In this document: one piece after another, positions 15,862-20,720 of the stretch
Numbering within the stretch: position 1 is the stretch's first letter
How the letters are laid out: every line of letters begins with the position of its first letter
NCBI GenBank assembly: GCA_003562655.1
Contig: PWUC01000177.1
Location: 1-20,720, forward strand
Direction: 5' to 3'
DNA length: 20,720 nucleotides
DNA from: Clostridia bacterium
GTDB lineage: Bacteria > Bacillota_E > SLMV01 > PUMD01
Position numbers and translations under genes: made by a program
Notes under the pieces: model-generated
What the model was told of the DNA's origin: nothing
The model's input: the letters and a program-made list of their open reading frames with translations, nothing else
Databases searched by the model: none

Positions 15862-15888
15862 CTAATAGCAAGATCCTGCTCCGCTCAA
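15862..15888 (-). promoter_or_regulatory. Weak candidate promoter for the 28-aa ORF
   Basis: An extended -10 like TGCTATTAG (15870-15862) lies with a TTGAGC 15 bp upstream (15888-15883). The spacing is short and the hexamers imperfect. It would give a leader of about 35 nt. The same stretch holds two imperfect copies of AGCGGAGCAGGAT (15873-15885 and 15849-15863). Confidence 0.25.
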
Positions 15889-15914
15889 ACCCGAGTGCCA
15901 ACCTGATAAGACGA

Positions 15915-16577
15915 TCATCCAAATCTGAACGTGCGGTTTATCGCATCCAGGACCGCCCGGGCAGATGCCTCCAGAAGATCCCGCCGCACTCTGACTGCTC
16001 CCAACAGGACGCCGGTTCCGATGTCCGGCGTCAGAGTCACCGTCGCCATGACCACCCTCTCACTGGCAAAATCCATGCTGTGGATGTGCTGCAGCTGCAG
16101 CTGACAGCCGCCCTCCAGCAACCGCTCCGCTGCCCGCAACGTCGCGCGTCCACCGGCAGTGAGCAATACGCGTGAACTGGGCGCCTCCTCCGCTATGCTC
16201 ATGGCCCCCTCCACCTCTTTGTCCTTGAGAGCCAGGATGACCCTGACTGTAAAAGCTCCGGCTCCGTAGTGGCTCTCCAGTGAAACGAGGCGGGGCCGTC
16301 CCTTAACCGCCTGCAGAAGATCATCGCCCGAGCTGAATACCACATTGACATCACCCGGAGACAGCCTCGTTCCCAGATGCACCAGGACCAGTGAGATCAC
16401 ATCCTGCGCGATCTGCCGCCTGGATTTGTCACCGCTCTCCGCCACAATGCTGACCCCGGTGAGATCTCCCTCGCCATCTGTCTCAACCGATGCGGCCAGA
16501 ACCCCGCGCAACGAGAGCATGGCCTCCCGCGAACCCTCTACCGTTCTCCGCTCCTCCTCCGGTGTCGTACCTGCCAT
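15915..16577 (-). CDS. Conserved hypothetical protein, unknown function
   Basis: 220 aa, soluble, with no signal or membrane segment. The middle reads LTGVSIVAESGDKSRRQIAQ, DVISLVLVHLGTRLSP and then RPRLVSLESHYGAGAFTVRV, followed by LTAGGRATLRAAERLLEGG. The pattern (a strand-rich segment, then K/RQI-x-x-DV and a second alpha-beta repeat) recalls a Firmicute family in which a KQIVRDIES-like motif is followed by an RPRL repeat. I know of no assigned function. The ATG at 16577 has GGAGG only 3 nt away, rather close. It lies 72 bp behind the 381-aa gene and 93 bp before the 28-aa ORF, probably on the same transcript. Confidence 0.65.
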   Translation of the reverse strand: MAGTTPEEERRTVEGSREAMLSLRGVLAASVETDGEGDLTGVSIVAESGDKSRRQIAQDVISLVLVHLGTRLSPGDVNVVFSSGDDLLQAVKGRPRLVSLESHYGAGAFTVRVILALKDKEVEGAMSIAEEAPSSRVLLTAGGRATLRAAERLLEGGCQLQLQHIHSMDFASERVVMATVTLTPDIGTGVLLGAVRVRRDLLEASARAVLDAINRTFRFG

Positions 16578-16649
16578 TATCCTCCACTCATTCCAACCTT
16601 ACCTTAATCTTCGACTCAGCCCCTCCACTTTCCTGCATGCCCAGCGAAA

Positions 16650-17795
16650 TTACGAGGGAAGATACGGCAAATCGTGGTTCAGAAGACCCCATTCATCCAA
16701 AATGGCCCACAGACCACCGTATACCAGACTGTGTCCCCCCAATACCACGGGTATCGGGGCCGAATAGGCGGCCCGGGTGAACTCACGCAGGTAGTCATCC
16801 CCGATGCGATCCAGCATCCCCAGGTCGGAATGGAACCGGTCCGCCGCCGAGGGCGACAGCTGCAGATGCGCCATGAGAACCCGGGTGTCTATCAGGGCCA
16901 CATCGGCAACCGAACCCAGGTGAGCAAAGAACTTCTCGGGGCCCACCTCTTCCAGAAAATGCCCGAGGAGGGAAACTGCCTCTCCCCTCTCCTCTCGCCT
17001 GAGGGCCTTCATGCCTCGTTCCTCGGAGAACACCCGCAGCCTGACGGGGATGTTCGCGTTGATGACTGCCATCATCGGGGGGCTGACGCGGCCGATGAGA
17101 GCCACTTCGGCGTACCTGTCGCGGCCCGACTCGCGGATGACGTCGAGGGCCCTGATCAGGTAGTCCCTGCTCAGGTTGAGCAGATCCAGCGCCCTCCTGC
17201 TCTCCGGGCCCACGTTCTGACACTGCTCCAGGATGAGCATGTCCATCGGCGTGTCGACGTCGAAGTTGATCCGGGCCGAGTTCTCAATCAGGATCCTGCG
17301 CATGCCCGCCTCGCGCAGGAGAAACCCCAGGAAGTTGTCATTCTCCGGCAGCTCGATGCAGTTCAGGCTCCGAGTGGGCGTGAAGGCGATCAGGTCTGCC
17401 GACTGCACATTGTTGACCACGACCACGTTCTTGAAGTACCGGAGCTGGTGAGCGATCCACTCAAAATCAGAGGGGCGGATGAGAGGGAGGGCGGCACCGC
17501 CCAGGTAGATCACACTATCAAGGCCGAACTCCTCCGTCACGTACTTCAGGTGCTCGCCGAAGTGAAACTGCTCATTGGCCGTCGTCTCGTCAATCCGAAT
17601 GCCCTCGGCTGCAGCCCTTTCAGCCAGGTCGGGATAGCAGGTGGAAAGGATGACCTCATCGATGCCGTCGGCGGCCAGGGCCTTCTTCATGTTGTCAAAG
17701 GCCACTCCCTTGCGCACCGTCAGCATCTTATGCTCTATCTCGGTACGAACAGTCCCCCCCTCGAAGACCACGGCCGCCACCTTCTCCTTGAACAT
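16650..17795 (-). CDS. Uncharacterised two-domain protein, nucleotidyltransferase-like N-terminal half
   Basis: 381 aa. The first 200 residues look like an alpha/beta nucleotidyltransferase (MobA/CofC-like) fold: VAAVVFEGG at residues 7-15, DNMKKALAADGIDEVILST, LGGAALPLI, and a late FDVDTPMDMLIL, which resembles the D-x-D-T-P-x-D end of molybdenum cofactor and phospholactate nucleotidyltransferases. The glycine-rich nucleotide loop (normally GGxSxRMGxxK) is not intact, so activity is doubtful. Residues about 200-381 form a helical domain with IGRVSPPMMAVINANIPVRL, GSVADVALIDTRVLMAHL, RFHSDLGMLDRI and VVLGGHSLVYGGLWA. I do not recognise this half. The ATG at 17795 has GAGAGGAGA about 6 nt upstream. 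A strong hairpin lies just before it. Fold assignment is inference. Confidence 0.55.
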   Translation of the reverse strand: MFKEKVAAVVFEGGTVRTEIEHKMLTVRKGVAFDNMKKALAADGIDEVILSTCYPDLAERAAAEGIRIDETTANEQFHFGEHLKYVTEEFGLDSVIYLGGAALPLIRPSDFEWIAHQLRYFKNVVVVNNVQSADLIAFTPTRSLNCIELPENDNFLGFLLREAGMRRILIENSARINFDVDTPMDMLILEQCQNVGPESRRALDLLNLSRDYLIRALDVIRESGRDRYAEVALIGRVSPPMMAVINANIPVRLRVFSEERGMKALRREERGEAVSLLGHFLEEVGPEKFFAHLGSVADVALIDTRVLMAHLQLSPSAADRFHSDLGMLDRIGDDYLREFTRAAYSAPIPVVLGGHSLVYGGLWAILDEWGLLNHDLPYLPS

Positions 17796-17817
17796 CAGCT
17801 GTCTCCTCTCAGCATCA

Positions 17818-17843
17818 GGGGGTCAGCTCTGGAGCTGACCCCC
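17818..17843. repeat. 12-bp perfect inverted repeat between hpf and the 381-aa gene
   Basis: GGGGGTCAGCTC and GAGCTGACCCCC are separated by 2 bp, a very stable hairpin that ends 22 bp before the ATG of the next gene and just upstream of its Shine-Dalgarno. No U tract follows on the minus strand. It may be an inefficient terminator that sets the ratio of hpf to downstream genes, an mRNA stability element, or an operator. Confidence 0.75.
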
Positions 17844-17878
17844 GAAACACCAGCGCACAGAGCCGTCATGAACCGATC

Positions 17879-18418
17879 TCAAACCTCGGGTTCTATTAGT
17901 CCGTAGTTCCCATCGCGTCGACGGTATACGACCGTCACCTCATCGGTATCGGCATTTGTGAAGACGAAGAAATCGTGGTCGAGAAGGTTCATCTCCAGGA
18001 TCGCCTCCTCGACGTCCATCGGTTTCATGGTGAAACGCTTGGTGCGCACCAGTCTGGGTTCCTCTGCTTCCGCCCTTACGTTGTTGGCGACCTGATTCTC
18101 CTTGAAGAGAATCGGGTCATTGACCTGGCGCGCCTTGCGGTTGATGCGCGTCTTGTACTTGCGCACCTGCCGTTCAATCCTGTCCACCGCACCATCGACC
18201 GAGGCATACATGTCCCCGGTCTCCACCTCAGCGCGAAGGATTGGGCCGTTGAGGGGAATGGTGATCTCGACCCGATGATCCTCCCTCTGTACTGACAGTA
18301 CCACCTGCGGCTTGAGAGGAAATTCAAAATACTTCTCCAGCTTCGCGATCTTCTTCTCCACGTACTGTCGGAGAGCCGGAGTGACCTCCACATTCCTGCC
18401 ATGAAGAGTCAGTCGCAC
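17879..18418 (-). CDS. hpf: Ribosome hibernation promoting factor, long form
   Basis: 179 aa. The N-terminal domain (about 1-95: LTLHGRNVEVTPALRQYVEKKIAKLEKYF, then DMYASVDGAVDRIERQVRKYK) binds the 30S decoding region. After a linker, the C-terminal domain (about 125-175: RTKRFTMKPMDVEEAILEMNLLDHDFFVFTNADT, VVYRRRDGNYGLIEP) mediates 100S ribosome dimers in bacteria with the long form. The GTG at 18418 has GGGAG at 8 nt; the GTG at 18427 touches that site and is rejected. The position behind the flagellar fliD-fliS cluster matches Bacillus yvyD. A SigH-like promoter lies upstream, fitting stationary-phase induction. The usual secA neighbour is not next to it here. Confidence 0.96.
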   Translation of the reverse strand: MRLTLHGRNVEVTPALRQYVEKKIAKLEKYFEFPLKPQVVLSVQREDHRVEITIPLNGPILRAEVETGDMYASVDGAVDRIERQVRKYKTRINRKARQVNDPILFKENQVANNVRAEAEEPRLVRTKRFTMKPMDVEEAILEMNLLDHDFFVFTNADTDEVTVVYRRRDGNYGLIEPEV

Positions 18419-18521
18419 TGAAACCACTCCCGTTTCCGTAGGTTTGGGTGCCCCACCTCAACCCGGCAGTGGGGTCACCTGATTGGCCCTTCTGCCCCAT
18501 GCTCTCATGCACTCGTTTATA

Positions 18522-18550
18522 CTATTCCCGCAACGGAAGTGAATTCCTTC
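18522..18550 (-). promoter_or_regulatory. SigH-like promoter for hpf, overlapping a possible SigA -10
   Basis: Minus strand GAAGGAATT (18550-18542) fits the SigH -35 RnAGGAwWW at every position. An 11-bp spacer leads to CGGGAATAG (18530-18522), which contains the GAATA core of the SigH -10 but departs at two flanking positions. A TATAAA follows directly (18521-18516) and could serve SigA. An AGTGAA-ttcc-TTCACT inverted repeat covers the -35. Confidence 0.5.
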
Positions 18551-18554
18551 ACTG

Positions 18555-18585
18555 CAAAACAAGAGGCTGCCCCCGGGGGTGCCTC
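18555..18585 (-). terminator. Intrinsic terminator of the flagellar cluster
   Basis: On the minus strand GAGGC-A-CCCCCGGGGG-CA-GCCTC forms a strong GC stem followed by TTGTTTTG. It starts a few bases behind the stop codon of the last FliT-like gene, so hpf must depend on its own promoter. Confidence 0.88.
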
Positions 18586-18589
18586 AAAA

Positions 18590-18943
18590 TCACTTCTTCT
18601 CATCGAGGTACCTGGGATGCTCCGGTACTTCAGGAGGGTGATAGGCCCCGATGGTGCGCCTTCTTTGCTGCAGCTGGGCGATCTGACGCACGATCGCTTC
18701 CCGGCCCTCGACCAGTATCTGCTCCAGCTGGCCATCCAGCTGGTCGATCATGAGGCAGAGCTCCCTCAGGGGTCTCAACACGTCGGTAAGAGGCTCACCC
18801 ACGGAGGCAGAAACGTCCATGCGATCCTCCATCAACGCCAACACCTTCTCCCATTCGCCCTCCCGGGCGAGTTCGAGCTGCCTGTGCGCCGCCCGGTGTA
18901 GACTGGACATGCCCTCGGCCGCAGTCATCCTCCGTGCGGACAT
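18590..18943 (-). CDS. FliT-like flagellar protein
   Basis: A 117-aa, mostly helical, charged protein. The opening helix has LHRAAHRQLELAREGEWEKVLALMEDR, the aromatic-acidic pattern (xLAREGxWExLxxLxEER) common to FliT and other flagellar chaperones of Firmicutes. The rest is coiled-coil-like (LMIDQLDGQLEQILVEGREAIVRQIAQLQQRRR) with a short proline-rich tail. FliT binds FliD or related export substrates; the assignment is by pattern and position behind fliS, not by strong identity. The ATG at 18943 has GGAGG five bases away. It is the last gene of the cluster, followed directly by a terminator. Confidence 0.65.
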   Translation of the reverse strand: MSARRMTAAEGMSSLHRAAHRQLELAREGEWEKVLALMEDRMDVSASVGEPLTDVLRPLRELCLMIDQLDGQLEQILVEGREAIVRQIAQLQQRRRTIGAYHPPEVPEHPRYLDEKK

Positions 18944-18988
18944 GATAACCTCCCCCTCGACGCGTTCCCCGCTGCCGGTGAAGCCGGG

Positions 18989-19162
18989 TCATGAGCTGCC
19001 CCGGCTGCGTTCGGTTCGCCTCAGCTGCCCCTGCAGCCACGCCCGGTGATGGCGAAGACGAAGGAGCACCCGGTCAAAGGTGGCCAGATGCTGCTCCAGG
19101 CGCACCTGCATGTCATCCAGTCTCCTCCTGGCCCGTTCGATTGATCTCATCGGTCGGCCCAT
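18989..19162 (-). CDS. Small basic coiled-coil ORF between fliS and the FliT-like gene
   Basis: 57 codons beginning one base after the fliS stop (TGA-G-ATG). The product is very basic (many Arg) with a heptad-like helix RLDDMQVRLEQHLATFDRVL followed by LRLRHHRAWLQGQL. The first ATG lacks a clear Shine-Dalgarno. An internal ATG 17 codons in has AGGAGGAG about 10 nt upstream and would give 40 aa. It fills the only unexplained space between two adjacent flagellar genes, which supports it being translated. I do not recognise a family. Confidence 0.45.
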   Translation of the reverse strand: MGRPMRSIERARRRLDDMQVRLEQHLATFDRVLLRLRHHRAWLQGQLRRTERSRGSS

Positions 19163-19163
19163 C

Positions 19164-19580
19164 TCATCCCGAGAGGTCGAAGGGCCTGCCCTCAGGGACA
19201 GTCTCCCCCGTCCCCTGGCCGGCCCTACCCCACGCCTCGGACATCTCCCTCAGCATGTCCCTGACCTCGGCGATCGGCCCGGAGTCCTTGCCCGCATTGG
19301 CCTCGACCAGCCGCCGCTGCATGTACCCATACACGCCCCTGACGCACTGCACCAGTTCGCCCCCCTCATCGTCAGCGAAGGAAAACCGGATCTCGTTGAT
19401 GATGTCCTGGGTCCGGATCAGGTGCCGGTTGGTGGCCTCCAGGTCCCCGTCAGCCAGGGACCTCTCCGCCAGGTTCAGCTGCTTCACTCCCCCGTGATGC
19501 AGCATCACGATCAGGTGACCCGGTCTCGACGTCGTCACCGCAGTGCTCTGATATCGGTCATGGACCCCTCTACCGCTCAT
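19164..19580 (-). CDS. fliS: Flagellar secretion chaperone FliS
   Basis: 138 aa, the normal length. FliS binds the C-terminus of flagellin in the cytosol and keeps it export-competent. Visible family pattern: YQSTAVTTSRPGHLIVMLHHGGVKQLNLAE at the N-terminus, then NRHLIRTQDIINEIRFSF, GGELVQCVRGVYGYMQRRLVEAN and EVRDMLREMSEAW. The usual SPGELxxMLYDG is SRPGHLIVMLHHG here. The ATG at 19580 has GGAGGT six bases upstream; the longer frame to 19622 includes that site and is rejected. It lies 25 bp behind a FliT-like gene and abuts the next small ORF. Confidence 0.93.
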   Translation of the reverse strand: MSGRGVHDRYQSTAVTTSRPGHLIVMLHHGGVKQLNLAERSLADGDLEATNRHLIRTQDIINEIRFSFADDEGGELVQCVRGVYGYMQRRLVEANAGKDSGPIAEVRDMLREMSEAWGRAGQGTGETVPEGRPFDLSG

Positions 19581-19605
19581 ATCAACACCTCCGCATAAAA
19601 TACGG

Positions 19606-19935
19606 TCACGCCCTTCGGTCAAGGGCGACCGGGCTCTCTGCCCGGTATTCAGAAGGCGAACAGGTCGCCGCCATCTTCTGCATCCGGCGCGACAGGGTAT
19701 CCCGCCTCAACTGCATTGCCTCCAGGATCCCGGCCTCCAGCCTGGCCGTCTCCGCGAGGATCTCGCCGATCTCCAGGAGGTCCCCCCGGAGAGGTTCGGT
19801 GCGCGCGGAGATCTCATCCTGCAGGTCGCCTCGTTCCGCCAGCAGTTCGGCCATGCGGTCCCAGTCTCCGCCGCCGTGAGCCTCCGCGATCCCCTGCGAT
19901 ATCGAAAGGTACCTGCGATAAAGATCTACGGACAT
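19606..19935 (-). CDS. Second FliT/FlgN-like flagellar chaperone candidate
   Basis: 109 aa and helical throughout. LYRRYLSISQGIAEAHGGGDWDRMAELLAERGDLQDEI at the N-terminus has the same layout (helix, GDWDxxxxLLxER, helix) as the FliT-like protein at the end of the cluster. The second half, ILAETARLEAGILEAMQLRRDTLSRRMQKM, is coiled-coil-like. The place between fliD and fliS suits a FliD chaperone. The ATG at 19935 has GGGGAGG seven bases upstream. The fliD stop lies 30 bp before it. The exact family is uncertain. Confidence 0.65.
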   Translation of the reverse strand: MSVDLYRRYLSISQGIAEAHGGGDWDRMAELLAERGDLQDEISARTEPLRGDLLEIGEILAETARLEAGILEAMQLRRDTLSRRMQKMAATCSPSEYRAESPVALDRRA

Positions 19936-19965
19936 ATCTGAGCCTCCCCGGGCCCCTCTATCGGT

Positions 19966-20720
19966 TTATGTCCCTTCGGAGCGCAGCCAGGCTGTTGATC
20001 TGTCCCTCCAGCCACTGCCCCTGCGTGTGCGCATCACCGACAGCATTTCCTCCATCCGGACGAACTGGCGCCTCAGGTTCGCCTCCCGCATCTCGACCCT
20101 GCGTTCCAGGGACTCGACCCGGTCGTCGATCCGCCGCATCTCACGGTCATACATGCGCCCTCGATTGGCGAGGATCCCATCGCCGTAGCGGAGCCAGCCG
20201 TGCATGTATTCTGCCAGCCTGCCGGCCACACCGTCGGCCCCGTCCCGGTTCTCGGTGGCGGCGAACAGCAGGCGAACATCGTCGGGATTTTCCCGCAGCG
20301 CCTCCGACAGCTGGGCCTCATCGAGGGTCATGACGCCGTCGCGGTCGATCTCGATGCCCAGCTGAGCCGGAAGGGTGTATTTTGCACCCTCGAGCCCCAC
20401 CGCCTCGGTGACCCCGCGGCGCAGGCCGGTCTGCAGCCTGCGCAGGGTCGCATCTCCCTGCAGCAGCCCGCCCCGTCCGCCCAGTTCGGCCAGCTGCCCG
20501 GCGATCCGGTTGTACTGATCGACGAAGCCTCTGACCGCTCGAACGGCGCCGTCCACATCCCTGGTGATCTGCAGGGTGACGGTCTCACCGGCGGTCACAC
20601 CGCCGAGGTCGAGGGTCACTCCGTCGATGACCCCATCGATGCCCTGGTTGCGCGATGACGTGATCTCGAGTCCGTCGACGCTGAACAGGGCGTCCCGGGG
20701 CCCGGACAGCTCATCTGCCA
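19966..20720 (-). CDS. fliD: Flagellar hook-associated protein 2 (filament cap), C-terminal part
   Basis: The 3' 251 codons of a gene whose start lies beyond the right edge. The frame continues upstream of the first internal start: DALFSVDGLEITSSRNQGID, then GVIDGVTLDLGG, which is the conserved FliD segment (a VDG-x-x-x-x-SSRN block and a GVTLDL). Downstream follow VTLQITRDVDGAVRAVRGFVDQYN, LRRLQTGLRRGV, LGIEIDRDGVMTLDEAQLSEAL, NPDDVRLLFA, and the terminal coiled-coil region. FliD caps the growing filament and guides flagellin folding. The last 25 residues are Arg-, Trp- and Ser-rich (MRTRRGSGWRDRSTAWLRSE) instead of the usual QWLxGQL-type end, though the AWL remains. Confidence 0.93.
   Translation of the reverse strand, partial: ADELSGPRDALFSVDGLEITSSRNQGIDGVIDGVTLDLGGVTAGETVTLQITRDVDGAVRAVRGFVDQYNRIAGQLAELGGRGGLLQGDATLRRLQTGLRRGVTEAVGLEGAKYTLPAQLGIEIDRDGVMTLDEAQLSEALRENPDDVRLLFAATENRDGADGVAGRLAEYMHGWLRYGDGILANRGRMYDREMRRIDDRVESLERRVEMREANLRRQFVRMEEMLSVMRTRRGSGWRDRSTAWLRSEGT

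Noticed and set aside
15822..15914. Possible cyclic-di-GMP riboswitch before the small ORF/HD-GYP region
   Set aside because: I could not find the conserved core of GEMM-I or the pseudoknot layout of class II; only short repeats are visible.
18795..19040. 81-codon Gly/Arg-rich frame on the minus strand overlapping the FliT-like gene
   Set aside because: It is out of frame with the gene at 18590-18943, low in complexity, and lacks a ribosome binding site.

Overview
The window is GC-rich, and every gene I can support lies on the minus strand, so transcription runs from high to low coordinates. The organism looks like a motile, endospore-forming Firmicute of the clostridial type. Evidence: a YunB-type sporulation protein, a CotF-like spore coat pair, a flagellar fliD-fliS cluster followed by a long hibernation factor (the order seen in Bacillus), a tyrosine T-box leader in front of tyrS, and the ruvC-ruvA-ruvB-queA-tgt order common in Clostridia. 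I cannot name a genus. I see no tRNA, rRNA, insertion sequence, prophage or CRISPR array.

Read in the direction of transcription (right to left): (1) 20720-18590 is a flagellar filament-assembly cluster: the 3' part of fliD, a FliT-like protein, fliS, a 57-codon ORF and a second FliT-like protein, closed by a clear intrinsic terminator. (2) 18550-15735 starts with hpf behind a SigH-like promoter, then a 12-bp perfect hairpin, a 381-aa protein with a degenerate nucleotidyltransferase look, a 220-aa protein of unknown function and a 28-codon ORF for a signal-peptide-like peptide. (3) 15659-12490 is a tightly coupled operon: membrane HD-GYP phosphodiesterase, DUF5317 membrane protein, CPBP intramembrane protease and a dCMP deaminase (comEB). 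(4) 12310-11358 is a two-gene spore coat operon whose second product carries a Gly/Gln/Tyr-rich repeat tail, followed by a U-tract terminator. (5) 11125-9141 holds three consecutive phosphatases of three unrelated folds (HAD, calcineurin-like, histidine phosphatase). (6) 9069-7528 is a SigA promoter, a Tyr T-box leader and tyrS. (7) 7526-5124 holds yunB behind a mother-cell-sigma-like -10, nadE, and yebC. (8) 5080-443 is ruvC-ruvA-ruvB-DUF2905-queA-tgt with overlapping or nearly abutting genes. (9) The left edge holds the start of a small membrane protein.

Most of the content is conserved housekeeping. The parts least explained by known systems are the 28-aa peptide in front of the HD-GYP operon, the prion-like coat protein tail, the two unknown proteins between hpf and that peptide, and the triple phosphatase cluster. 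Many genes use GTG or TTG starts. I moved several starts downstream of the longest reading frame because a Shine-Dalgarno sequence sits at proper distance only from the internal start.
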